Origin: Micromonospora sp. HNM0581
Lineage (GTDB): Bacteria; Actinomycetota; Actinomycetes; Mycobacteriales; Micromonosporaceae
Assembly: GCF_012726175.1 (NCBI RefSeq)
Contig: NZ_JAASAD010000025.1
Span: forward strand, 1 to 37,933
DNA: 37,933 bases
Direction: 5' to 3'
How positions within the stretch are numbered: the first letter of the stretch is position 1; every line of letters starts with the position of its first letter. Below are positions 22,955-31,349 of this stretch, in pieces. Below the pieces are notes generated by a model. The model was not told where the DNA came from. It worked only from the letters and a program-made list of their open reading frames with translations, and did not search any database. The translations under genes were made by a program, and so were the position numbers.

Positions 22955-24760
22955 TTAGTCGTTGGCCGCATCCGCCATCACCGAGCGGTAGTGACCTAGC
23001 TCCGCCTCCAGCGCCGCGCCCGCTCGACGGGACGACGCCACATAGTGGCCGACATCGGCAAGAAGCAACACCTCAGGTGCCATGCCGAGAGACGTCAACT
23101 CGTCGGCGAGTTTGCGGACATCCTCGACCACGGCCACCTCGTCGGCGGTGCCATGAATGAGCAGCACCGGCCGTCGGACAGCAGCGGCACGGACCCGGCC
23201 GGCACCACCTCGCAGCCGCATCGCGTGCGCCCGTTGGAACCGGGGCACCGTCTGCGCCCACTGGTCAGGATCCACGATCGCCGACACGGCGGTGGCAGCG
23301 GCGAACGGGCCGTCCTGGGTCACCGCGTGCAACGCGGTGTATCCGCCGGCGCTGGCACCACGGATGAACACCTGACCCGGCACCGCCCGTCCCGTCGATA
23401 GCAGGTGAACCGCCACCGCCGCGCAGTCGCCGACGTCGTCCAGGCCCCACCGGCCGTACAGCGATTCCCGGAAAGCGCGGCCGTACCCAGTGCTACCCAG
23501 GTAGTCGACATCAACAACGGCGAACCCGCGGCTGGTGAAGAACTGTGCCTGCCAGTCCAGGCGCAGCTGGCAGGACGCGGTCGGCCCGGGATGCGCCCGG
23601 ACGATCACCGGCGCCCGCCAGTCCGCCGCCGCGCCCGTCGGCGGATACACCAGGGCAAGGACCTCCCGCCCACTGGCCACTCGGACGCGCAGCTCCGTTG
23701 GGGTCGATACTCGCGCGCGGTCGAGTGCGGCGTGCTCCGGCCTGGCAAGCACCTGCACTTGCACCTGGGGGTCAGCGTCAGCCAGGTCTACGAGCGCGAC
23801 CTGTGGAGCTACGGTTGGCGATGATCCGATCAACGCCGCCGTCGTCCCTCGGAGGGCGAGGTACGGCTTGATCGACGTGTACGGCAGGTCGACCGGGCGG
23901 ACAGTGCCGTCGGGCTCGATGACGACAAGGCGGTGTCGCGGCCCCTCCTGCACAACCAATACAATCCGACCATCGTCGAGGAAGCCATACGACGCGTAAC
24001 CCAACTCCCACGGCTCCGCAGCGCACTCACCCGCGATCGGCGCCACCGCCTCCACCCTGTGGCCGTCCCAGCGGTAGAGGTTCCACCAGCCGCTGCGGTC
24101 CGAAACGAAGTACAACGCGCCGGGTCCCCACCGCGGCTCCACCGCAGACTCCTCCGGACCGCCGGCCAGTCTCACTGCGCCGTCGACCTGATGACGCGGC
24201 GAGTAGGACGCCACCCATATTTCACACGCGTCCCAGGGCATGTCGCGCTCGCTCCACCTGGTCCAGGCCAACCAACCCTGACCCGGTCGAGGCGCACCAA
24301 GAAACCCCGGGGACGAGACGAGAGTTCGCACCTTCGGAGCACCGGTGAGCGACACCGCGACGAGTTCGTCACCCTGCCCCGACTCCCGCACAGCCAGCAA
24401 CTCGCCGTCGCCGACTGTCAGGTCACCGAAGGATCCATGAGCGATCAATTCGAGTTGATCGTCGGATCGACGACTCCGGTAGAGGCCATCTCGGCCGGCG
24501 CACCACAGCGTCCCCTTGGCAGCAGCGAAAGATCCACCCCCGTACGCGTGAACGCCGCTGGCGACATCAAAGCCCTTCGGACTGACATCACGCTTGCCCT
24601 CGCCGGACCGCCACCGTGTCACCGCCGTGCCCCGGCCGGCGTCGGGACGGCTCTCCAGCCAGTACAGGGCGCCATCACCCATACGCAGTTGGTCGTAGCT
24701 CACCGAGGCGCGGACGGCGTCTTCCACCGACACTTCAGCGATCCTGTCAGCCGACCTCAC
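22955..24760 (-). CDS. S9-family serine peptidase (prolyl oligopeptidase superfamily)
   Basis: I chose GTG 24760 (MRSADRIAEVSV), directly after CGAGGAGG; a TTG 17 codons upstream has no such site. The product is 601 aa. Residues 1-350 are a beta-propeller with repeated blades (DGALYWLESRPDAG, PRWGPGALYFVSDRSGWWNLY). The C-terminal alpha/beta hydrolase has the nucleophile in RGASAGGYTALHAV near residue 468, Asp in IHGTADEVAVVED near 537 and His in DVGHYV near 570, a complete triad. There is no signal peptide, so it is cytoplasmic. S9 enzymes cut short peptides, often after proline; one such enzyme (FlaP) removes a lanthipeptide leader. The RiPP precursor here has a single proline in the right place, so a leader-processing role is possible but unproven. 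Confidence 0.88.
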   Translation of the reverse strand: MRSADRIAEVSVEDAVRASVSYDQLRMGDGALYWLESRPDAGRGTAVTRWRSGEGKRDVSPKGFDVASGVHAYGGGSFAAAKGTLWCAGRDGLYRSRRSDDQLELIAHGSFGDLTVGDGELLAVRESGQGDELVAVSLTGAPKVRTLVSSPGFLGAPRPGQGWLAWTRWSERDMPWDACEIWVASYSPRHQVDGAVRLAGGPEESAVEPRWGPGALYFVSDRSGWWNLYRWDGHRVEAVAPIAGECAAEPWELGYASYGFLDDGRIVLVVQEGPRHRLVVIEPDGTVRPVDLPYTSIKPYLALRGTTAALIGSSPTVAPQVALVDLADADPQVQVQVLARPEHAALDRARVSTPTELRVRVASGREVLALVYPPTGAAADWRAPVIVRAHPGPTASCQLRLDWQAQFFTSRGFAVVDVDYLGSTGYGRAFRESLYGRWGLDDVGDCAAVAVHLLSTGRAVPGQVFIRGASAGGYTALHAVTQDGPFAAATAVSAIVDPDQWAQTVPRFQRAHAMRLRGGAGRVRAAAVRRPVLLIHGTADEVAVVEDVRKLADELTSLGMAPEVLLLADVGHYVASSRRAGAALEAELGHYRSVMADAAND

Positions 24761-25001
24761 GGGTCCTCCTCGAACAACTGCACGCGGGGCGGACGACGGC
24801 GGTCTAGTCAATCGGTCGCCGGGACACCGGGACTGCCAGGTCTTTCGTACCGGTGTGCGGGCCTAGACGGCCGACTCTACGTCCGAGCGCCGTGCCCCTT
24901 CCCCTGCCCCCGGAGCACCCCGCAAACTGCCTCCGCCCGATCGCTCTCCCCGGGGGGCAAAGTCGATACGGACAACAGCTCCCGTTCAGCATCACTCCTG
25001 A

Positions 25002-25718
25002 TCATGCCTTGTGTCTCAACAGGAGGCCGTGATGGTCGGCGAAGGAGCGAACGAGATCTTCGAGTACGGCTTTGCCCTGGGCTGCGGTGGCGTGGGACGG
25101 CAGGCCGATGACGCCGCTGGTGGTGTAGCCACTCATGCCCTGCGTGAGGAGGTGACGCCGATCGTCCGCTAGATGGTCGGCATGCTGGAAGCCGTCACGC
25201 ACCACCTCTGGCGCGACGTGCAGGAGCAGCGAAACCTCGAGCTCGCCCGCGTGCATGTCCTGGTGGGCTGTGCTGTGTAGGCCTGCGGCCACTCGGGCGT
25301 CGTCCCAGTCGGCCCGAGAGGGGAACAGAGTCATCCTCGGTCCGGCGACGTTGGCTTCCTGAACGACGTTGGCAAGCGCGTAGTTGCCGCCGTGCCCGTT
25401 GATCACAGCGAGCTGATTGATGCCTGATTGACGCAGGGAGGCGGCGATGTCACCGACCACGGCGGCGAGCGTGGTGGCGCTGATACTGACCGTTCCACGC
25501 CACGCCGCGTGTTCGTGGGAGCAGGAGATCGTCACGGGCGGCAGCAGAAAGAGGTCATAGCGCTCGGCGACTGCCTTCGCGATCGCGCATGCCACGATAG
25601 TGTCCGTCAGCAGCGGCAGGTGGGCGCCGTGCTGTTCAAAGCTCCCGACCGGAAGGACCGCGACGGACGCCGCTCGCTCGGACTCCTCGGTGCTCGTCGC
25701 CGTCGTGATCAGATCCAC
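25002..25718 (-). CDS. Creatininase-family amidohydrolase
   Basis: The start is GTG 25718, 3 bp after the XRE stop, so the pair is an operon. The product is 238 aa. The metal-site motifs of the family are present in order: LPVGSFEQHGAHLPLLTDT near residues 22-40 (Glu, His, Asp ligands), SCSHEHAAWRGTVSIS, NGHGGNYALANVV near 109-121 and the Glu in MHAGELEVSLLL near 155-166. Members hydrolyse cyclic or small amides such as creatinine, and MftE trims a RiPP precursor (mycofactocin). Substrate is unknown. The neighbours (APC permease, acetamidase) point to small amide catabolism; the nearby RiPP cluster leaves a peptide-processing role open. Confidence 0.88.
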   Translation of the reverse strand: MDLITTATSTEESERAASVAVLPVGSFEQHGAHLPLLTDTIVACAIAKAVAERYDLFLLPPVTISCSHEHAAWRGTVSISATTLAAVVGDIAASLRQSGINQLAVINGHGGNYALANVVQEANVAGPRMTLFPSRADWDDARVAAGLHSTAHQDMHAGELEVSLLLHVAPEVVRDGFQHADHLADDRRHLLTQGMSGYTTSGVIGLPSHATAAQGKAVLEDLVRSFADHHGLLLRHKA

Positions 25719-25721
25719 GGG

Positions 25722-26954
25722 CTAATGGTTGCACGCTTCAAGAGTGGCCTGCCGATAGGCGCGCACGAAGGTCGCCGCCTCCGGAACGGCTGTCTGCTGG
25801 CGCAGGGCCACCGCTGTCGGGTTCAACCAGCGCAGAGCCCGCGCGGACGAGGTACCCGTGGCCAAGGCCAATGCGTTGGTGGCCTCGACCGCTGCGCGCT
25901 CAACGTCGCCACTGTTGACGTAGGCGGTGGACAAGGCCGATCGCCACAGGGCCTCATCGACGCGCCACTGATCTGGCCATTGGCGCAGGAGTTGCTCGTA
26001 GAGATCGGCGGCAGCCGCCGGTTGACCGAGGAGCAGACGGCACTGCGCTTCGTGGGCAGCCACATACACCAGGTCGCAGTGGGCACCAACATCGACCGGC
26101 AACGCCGAGCCCCAATCGGCGCGGCCGGCGATCCTGTGCGCCTGGTTGATGGTGGCTGCGCAGGCGTTCTGGTCACCTCCCATCGCGTAGGCCTGGGCCT
26201 GGCGGACCAGCAGTAGAGCGCGGATGCGGCCTGGTAACCGAACCTCGTCCAGTGCCCGCTGCGCCAAGGCAGCAGCATTACGCGGGTCGAAGCGCTCAAG
26301 GGCTCGTTGGCTCTGCCTCATCAGGACATAGCTGGCAAGCGCCGGCGCGTTCGCTTCGACGGCGTGCCGCTGGGCGCGTCGCAGCCATGCGTCAGCCTCG
26401 GCGGCGTCGCCCTGCTCGTCGATCCAGCTGAGGAACTCCGCCCACAGCGCCTGCGCGATTAGTACGTCTCGGCGGTCGGCTGAACGGCTTCGCCGCCCGA
26501 TGGCGGCTGCGACGCCAATCTGCGCATGGGCAGTGGACGCCATCCCTACATATCCGGTGCGGTTTCCGGCAACGGCCAGACTGGCGAGCTGCTCGTGCCA
26601 CGAGCGGAGCAGGTCGGCCTTGTCGGGGTGATCGATGGAGGCCCGGAGTTGGCCCTCCGCGCCCTCGGCCAAGCGGTAGCCGACACTGGTGAGGCGGCGC
26701 GCACTCTCCAGGTCTGCCAGGAAGCGGACCAGCTCGCCACCTGTCTGCAGTGCGCCCTCACACGACTCGACGAAGCGGGCGGACGGCCAACGTTCGGCCT
26801 TCTCCACCTTGCCGATGAGGTCCCCACTGACGTGCACCAGCCTGCCTAGAGCACGCTGGGACAGCCCGCGGCGCTCGCGCCACTGCCGAAGCGCGGCACC
26901 GAACCCATGCAGCGCCGATCGATGCGGGGTCAGTCGTCGTGGAGTTTGCGCCAC
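25722..26954 (-). CDS. XRE/TPR regulator paralogous to the RiPP regulator
   Basis: The start is GTG 26954 (MAQTPRRLTPHRSALHGFG); the product is 410 aa. The HTH reads LRQWRERRGLSQRALGRLVH with VSGDLIGKVEKAERWPSARF at about residues 20-60, very like the regulator at 21563-22948. Helical TPR-like repeats follow (AQALWAEFLSWIDEQGDAAE, AATINQAHRIAGRADWG, YVNSGDVERAAVEATNALAL). It heads an operon with the creatininase gene and faces the permease operon. Two inverted repeats in its upstream region, at 26974-27000 and 27040-27065, are likely binding sites for itself or its paralogue. Confidence 0.85.
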   Translation of the reverse strand: MAQTPRRLTPHRSALHGFGAALRQWRERRGLSQRALGRLVHVSGDLIGKVEKAERWPSARFVESCEGALQTGGELVRFLADLESARRLTSVGYRLAEGAEGQLRASIDHPDKADLLRSWHEQLASLAVAGNRTGYVGMASTAHAQIGVAAAIGRRSRSADRRDVLIAQALWAEFLSWIDEQGDAAEADAWLRRAQRHAVEANAPALASYVLMRQSQRALERFDPRNAAALAQRALDEVRLPGRIRALLLVRQAQAYAMGGDQNACAATINQAHRIAGRADWGSALPVDVGAHCDLVYVAAHEAQCRLLLGQPAAAADLYEQLLRQWPDQWRVDEALWRSALSTAYVNSGDVERAAVEATNALALATGTSSARALRWLNPTAVALRQQTAVPEAATFVRAYRQATLEACNH

Positions 26955-26973
26955 CGGTACTCCTGGGTGCCGT

Positions 26974-27000
26974 CTGTCCGTCGCTGCCGGATCCGGACAG
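26974..27000. promoter_or_regulatory. Inverted repeat close to the XRE start
   Basis: CTGTCCG (26974-26980) and CGGACAG (26994-27000) are perfect 7-bp arms with 13 nt between, 20-46 bp before the regulator start. The CGGACA word is the same as in the neighbouring operator, but the arm order is reversed. Confidence 0.45.
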
Positions 27001-27039
27001 GTCTGACCGTACGTGGTCGAACGCTACGCGGACAGTTGC

Positions 27040-27065
27040 ATGCGGACAACACCGTATGTCCGCAT
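27040..27065. promoter_or_regulatory. Inverted-repeat operator shared with the RiPP locus (site B)
   Basis: ATGCGGACA (27040-27048) and TGTCCGCAT (27057-27065) are perfect 9-bp arms around 8 nt. An extra half-site GCGGACA lies at 27028-27034, 14 bp from the same word in the left arm. The site lies between the XRE-creatininase operon and the permease operon and repeats the arms of site A at 21394-21418. Confidence 0.65.
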
Positions 27066-27237
27066 CAACGGTATCGACTCACCTAACCCGGTGGGCAATT
27101 CTCGTTGTCGAGATACCCGTTCACATGCTCGACGAAATCGTTTGTGGCGGTTCAAGATCGAAGAATCAATTGCCTTCGCTGACGAATGAGCTGCGAAATA
27201 GCGTGATTAGCCAGGACCAAAAAGCTTGAGGAGTCTG

Positions 27238-28644
27238 ATGAGTTCCCAGAACGACCTCTCCAAATATGGCTATCGGCAGGAGTTGAGCCGTCAACTACGG
27301 TTCCGGGACCTGGTCGCGTACGGCCTGGTGTACATGGTGCCGATCGCGCCGATGGCGATCTTCGGCAGCGTGTACGCCGGCTCCGGCGGGATGGTGGCCC
27401 TGGCGTACACGGTCGGCGTGGTCGCGCTGGTGTTCACCGCGTTCTCGTACGCGCAGATGGTCAAGGCGTTCCCCATGTCCGGCAGTGTCTACAACTACGC
27501 CGGCCGAGGCATCAGCGCGCCGGTCGGGTTCCTGGCTGGCTGGGTGATCCTGCTCGACTACGTCCTCGTACCGGGCCTGCTGTACCTGGTGGCGTCGGTC
27601 GCGATGCACTCCACCGTGCCGGCCGTGCCGGTGTGGCTGTGGTTGCTCGGCTTCGTCGCGGTCAACACGGTCGTCAACTCGGTGGGGATCCGGATGACCG
27701 CGATGGTGACCCGGGTGATGCTCGTCGGCGAGCTGATCGTCCTGGCGATCTTCCTCGCCGTCGCCGGTTGGGCCGTCGCAACGGGCAGGGGCCGGTTCAG
27801 TTGGGATGCGTTCTACAACGCCGACACCTTCACCTGGTCGCTCGTCGCGGGGGCGGTGTCGATCGCGGTGCTGTCCTTCCTCGGCTTCGACGGCATCTCC
27901 ATGTTGGCGGAGGAGACTAAGGGTGGCTCCCGGCAGATCGGCCGGGCGATGGCCGCCGTCCTCGTCCTGGCCGGCGTGCTGTTCATCGCGCAGACGTGGC
28001 TGGCCGCGATGCTCGTCGCCGAGCCGGCCTCGCTGCTCAGTGACGGTGATCCGAACGGCACCGCCTTCTACGATGCCGCGCAGGTGGCTGGCGGAGGCTG
28101 GCTGGCAACGTTGTGCGCGGTCGCGACCGCGATCGCGTGGGGCCTGCCGAACTCGATGGTCGCGCAGGTCGCCACGTCCCGGCTGCTGTACGCGATGGCC
28201 CGGGACCGGCAGCTTCCCGGCTTCCTGGCGAAGGTGTCGATCCGCCGCAACGTGCCGATCAACGCGACCCTGCTCACGGGCGTCGTGTCCCTCGCGCTGG
28301 GCCTGTACATGGCGACCCGCGCCGACGGGATCACGCTGCTGTCGTCGCTGATCAACTTCGGGGCGATGGTCGCGTTCCTGCTCCTGCACGTCTCCGTCGT
28401 CGTGCACCACCTCATCCGCCAGCGCAGCCGCAACTGGTGGGCACACCTCGTCATGCCCGGTATCGGCTTCGCGATCCTCGCCTACGTCGTGGTCAACGCG
28501 AACATCGCCGCGCAGCGTCTCGGTCTGGCCTGGCTCGTCCTCGGCATGGTCGTACTCGCCGGCCTGTACCTGACCGGTCGCCGGCCAGCCCTGTCGGGTC
28601 TGGCGCCCGCGCAGCCGCAGGCCCGCCACGTCGAGCGGGTGTGA
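27238..28644 (+). CDS. APC-superfamily amino acid/amine permease
   Basis: I chose ATG 27238 (MSSQNDLSKYGYRQEL), with TTGAGGAG 4-8 nt before it. The product is 468 aa with about 12 membrane helices. Typical APC features are the N-terminal LRFRDLVAYGLVYMVPIAPM with the small-residue helix FGSVYAGSGGMVALAYTVG, then FPMSGSVYNYAGRGISAPVGF and FLGFDGISMLAEETKGG in helices 6-7, and LLYAMARDRQLPGFLAKV. Such transporters import amino acids, amines or related compounds by proton or sodium coupling. It heads an operon and its stop overlaps the start of the amidase, so it probably imports an amide or amine substrate for that enzyme. Confidence 0.92.
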   Translation: MSSQNDLSKYGYRQELSRQLRFRDLVAYGLVYMVPIAPMAIFGSVYAGSGGMVALAYTVGVVALVFTAFSYAQMVKAFPMSGSVYNYAGRGISAPVGFLAGWVILLDYVLVPGLLYLVASVAMHSTVPAVPVWLWLLGFVAVNTVVNSVGIRMTAMVTRVMLVGELIVLAIFLAVAGWAVATGRGRFSWDAFYNADTFTWSLVAGAVSIAVLSFLGFDGISMLAEETKGGSRQIGRAMAAVLVLAGVLFIAQTWLAAMLVAEPASLLSDGDPNGTAFYDAAQVAGGGWLATLCAVATAIAWGLPNSMVAQVATSRLLYAMARDRQLPGFLAKVSIRRNVPINATLLTGVVSLALGLYMATRADGITLLSSLINFGAMVAFLLLHVSVVVHHLIRQRSRNWWAHLVMPGIGFAILAYVVVNANIAAQRLGLAWLVLGMVVLAGLYLTGRRPALSGLAPAQPQARHVERV

Positions 28645-29654
28645 CGACCATGGACGCGATCAGCTACCGGCCCGCCCGCGACGAGCTAGCCTACACCTTC
28701 GGTGGCCGGATGCCCGTAGCCCACATCCGCTCCGGTGACATCCTGCAGGTGCACACCGAGGACTGCTTCGGCGGCCTCGTCCGCGGCCCGGCGGACCTGC
28801 CGTCGCAGGTGTGCCGCATGCCCTACCTAAACCCCGTGTGCGGGCCGTTCTTCGTCGAGGACGCAGAGCCAGGCGACACCCTCGCCGTCCACCTCGCCTC
28901 GATCGTTCCGGCCCGCGACTGGGGAGTCTCCTCGACGTTCCCGCACTTCGGGGCACTCACCTCCACCTCACATACGGCGACCCTGCAGCCGCCTCTCGAG
29001 GAGCGGGTGTGGGTGTACGACATTGACCAGCAGGCCGGCACGGTCCGCTTCCACGCCACCGACAGCGACCACACAGTTGACCTGCCGCTGGACCCGATGA
29101 TCGGCACCATCGGCGTGGCCCCGGGCGGTTTCGAGTCGCGTTCGACCATCGTGCCCGACAGCCATGGCGGGAACCTCGACACACCGGAGCTGCGCGCCGG
29201 CACCACCCTGTACCTGGGGGTGAACGTGCACGGGGCGATGCTCGCCCTCGGCGACGGCCACGCCCGCCAGGGCGAAGGTGAGGTCTGCGGCGTCGGGGTG
29301 GAGATCGCCACAACCACCACCCTGATCATCGAGGTCATCAAAGGCGTCCCGACGGTGTGGCCCCGCCTGGAGACCGACGCGTCGATCATGTCGGTCGGCT
29401 GCGCCCGCCCGTTGGAGGACGCCTACCGGATAGCGCACCGCGACATGGTCGGCTGGGTGGGTGACCTCACCGGCCTGGAGCAGCTCGACGCCTACCAGTT
29501 GGTGTCGCAGGCGGGAAGGGCGCCGATCGGCAACGTCTGCGACCCGAACTACACCGTCCTCGCCGCCGTCGACAAGCTGCTGCTTCCGCAGCCGCAGGCC
29601 GCCTACTACGGGATGCACGCCCGCCTCCGGCAGCACGCCGGTGGGCCACGGTAA
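28641..29654 (+). CDS. Acetamidase/formamidase family enzyme
   Basis: The start is GTG 28641 in a GTGA overlap, or ATG 28650; the product is 337 aa. The family pattern is clear: VHTEDCFGGLVRGPADLP near residues 35-52, NPVCGPFFVEDAEPGDTLAVH, DLPLDPMIGTIGVAP, HGGNLDTPELRAGTTLYLGV, HGAMLALGDGHARQGEGEV and a C-terminal VCDPNYTVLAAVDKLLLP. Members hydrolyse formamide, acetamide or similar short amides to ammonia and the acid, using a metal ion in the cytoplasm. Tight coupling to the permease and proximity to a creatininase-type enzyme suggest uptake and breakdown of a small amide as a nitrogen source. Confidence 0.92.
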   Translation: MTTMDAISYRPARDELAYTFGGRMPVAHIRSGDILQVHTEDCFGGLVRGPADLPSQVCRMPYLNPVCGPFFVEDAEPGDTLAVHLASIVPARDWGVSSTFPHFGALTSTSHTATLQPPLEERVWVYDIDQQAGTVRFHATDSDHTVDLPLDPMIGTIGVAPGGFESRSTIVPDSHGGNLDTPELRAGTTLYLGVNVHGAMLALGDGHARQGEGEVCGVGVEIATTTTLIIEVIKGVPTVWPRLETDASIMSVGCARPLEDAYRIAHRDMVGWVGDLTGLEQLDAYQLVSQAGRAPIGNVCDPNYTVLAAVDKLLLPQPQAAYYGMHARLRQHAGGPR

Positions 29655-29669
29655 GGGGACGGGATCCAG

Positions 29670-30353
29670 ATGACCTCGTCCATCCAGCAGTTGCCGTTGC
29701 GGGACGAGTTGTTCCTGCTCGGTCACGACGACGACACCGGCCAGCCGCACATCCACCGCCAGGCACTCGCCCTCGGCCTGGCTGGTGCAGTGCTGATCGA
29801 CCTGTTCCTGGCCGGACGGATCGCCCTCGACACCACCGACGACACCGGGCCGAAAGGGGAGCAGCGGCTGTGGCTGCACCTGGACCGGCCGGTCGGGGAC
29901 CTGATTGCCGACACCGCCCTAGCCTCCATCCGCTACGCCCACCCGACCCCACCGCTGCGGGGGTGGCTGCGCGGGTTCGCCGACGACCTGTACGACCGCA
30001 CCCGCGCCGGCCTGCACGCTGGCGGGATCCTGCGCCACGACGTGCGTCGCCGCCTCGGCGGGCTCGCCCGCACCGACCGCTACCTGCCCACGGACCTCAA
30101 GTGGCCGGTCGTCGCCCGCGCCCGGCTGCACTACATCGCCGCCGGCCGTGACCAGCCCGACAACCACACCGCCGCCCTCGGCGGCCTCGTCGCGACCCTC
30201 GGTCTGACCAACCACCTGTACCTCGCCGACGACATCGCCGCCCTCACCGTGCAACTACGCACCATCGCCGCGCAGCACCACCGGCAGGTACGCGACATCA
30301 CCGCCGCGGTCGACGCTGCCGTCGGGGACCTCGCCACCGCCGCCTACCGGTGA
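29670..30353 (+). CDS. GPP34 family protein
   Basis: The product is 227 aa from ATG 29670, 15 bp after the amidase stop. It matches the all-helical GOLPH3/GPP34 pattern found in many actinomycetes: LPLRDELFLLGHDDDTGQPH at the start, ALALGLAGAVLIDLFLAGRI, GGILRHDVRRRLG and ALGGLVATLGLTNHLYLADD. The eukaryotic homologue binds phosphatidylinositol phosphate and retains Golgi enzymes. The bacterial role is not established. The 15-bp gap places it in the permease-amidase operon, but I see no metabolic reason for it. Confidence 0.88.
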   Translation: MTSSIQQLPLRDELFLLGHDDDTGQPHIHRQALALGLAGAVLIDLFLAGRIALDTTDDTGPKGEQRLWLHLDRPVGDLIADTALASIRYAHPTPPLRGWLRGFADDLYDRTRAGLHAGGILRHDVRRRLGGLARTDRYLPTDLKWPVVARARLHYIAAGRDQPDNHTAALGGLVATLGLTNHLYLADDIAALTVQLRTIAAQHHRQVRDITAAVDAAVGDLATAAYR

Positions 30354-30395
30354 GCCGCACCATTCCACCCGATCCGCTGCCCTTGGAGGCATCTC

Positions 30396-31064
30396 ATGGA
30401 CGTCAATCCGCGTATCCGTGCCGCCCGATGGGCGGACAGGGAACCCGTCGCTGCGCTGATCGCCGACGCCCTGCACTCCGGCCCGCTCGCCCAGTGGCTG
30501 GTGCCCGACCCGACCTGCCGACGGCGGATGCTGGCCGACGTGGCGGTCATCTGGGTGGAACACGCCATGTTCTTCGGCGACATCCACATCACCGACGACC
30601 TGAGCGCCGCCACGATGGGGTTTCACCGCTACCGCAGCATCCCGCCACCGTTGAACTACCACAGCCGACTGGCCGACGCCGCCGGACCGCACGCGCGCCA
30701 GTTCGAACTCCTCGACCACATACTCACCCAGGTCCGACCCACCGAACCTCACTACCACCTGGCAGTTCTCGCCGTCCTTCCCGCCGCCCGACGGCGCGAT
30801 GCCGCCGCGGCGATGCTCACCCACCACGAGAGCCGCCTCGACAGCATCGACATGCCCTCCTGGACCGAACCCATTCACGGCAGCCAGGACGTGTACCGCC
30901 GGCACGGCTACCTCCCGAGACCCGCGCTCACGCTGCCCGACGGGCCGGTCATCGCTCCGATGCGCCGCAACCCTCACCCGGCCCGCGGCTCCTGGCCCGT
31001 GAACACCGCCACGTCGGCGAACGTCACCGCCGCAGCGCGCGCCAAGTCCGACGCACAACGCTAG
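30396..31064 (+). CDS. GNAT-family acetyltransferase with altered acetyl-CoA loop
   Basis: The start is ATG 30396 with TTGGAGG upstream; the product is 222 aa. The N-terminal RAARWADREPVAALIADAL and the central YHLAVLAVLPAARRRDAAAAML, followed by HGSQDVYRRHGYLPR, fit GNAT proteins of the antibiotic-resistance-like group. The usual Q/R-x-x-G-x-G/A loop reads PAARRRDAAAAM, so the glycines are missing and activity may be changed. It follows the GPP34 gene by 42 bp and is probably the last gene of this operon. The substrate is unknown. Confidence 0.75.
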   Translation: MDVNPRIRAARWADREPVAALIADALHSGPLAQWLVPDPTCRRRMLADVAVIWVEHAMFFGDIHITDDLSAATMGFHRYRSIPPPLNYHSRLADAAGPHARQFELLDHILTQVRPTEPHYHLAVLAVLPAARRRDAAAAMLTHHESRLDSIDMPSWTEPIHGSQDVYRRHGYLPRPALTLPDGPVIAPMRRNPHPARGSWPVNTATSANVTAAARAKSDAQR

Positions 31065-31349
31065 GCAGGATGCGAACGCTCAGGTGACAGCTCACACCGA
31101 GTTTCTCCATCACCGTCGGGCATCGCCGGCGGCCATCTGCATTGGACCCACATCGGGGCGTTCAAGCCGGTCGACCGCCCGTGGAGGGACGGTAGCGGCG
31201 ACCGATGTGGCCGGCGACGACAGTCCCCCGCTGTCGCCGCCGGCCACCCTCCGCCCGAATGCGCAACCCTCGGCCACTACCGCCTACACCACTCCAGCGG
31301 TGCTACACGCACCCCACCACCCGAACATCAACAGCAGGAAGGAACGCAG

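Noticed and set aside
27295..28629. 444-aa minus-strand frame opposite the permease
   Set aside because: Composition is rich in His, Arg, Gln and Asp with no domain; it is the shadow of a strongly coding permease gene.
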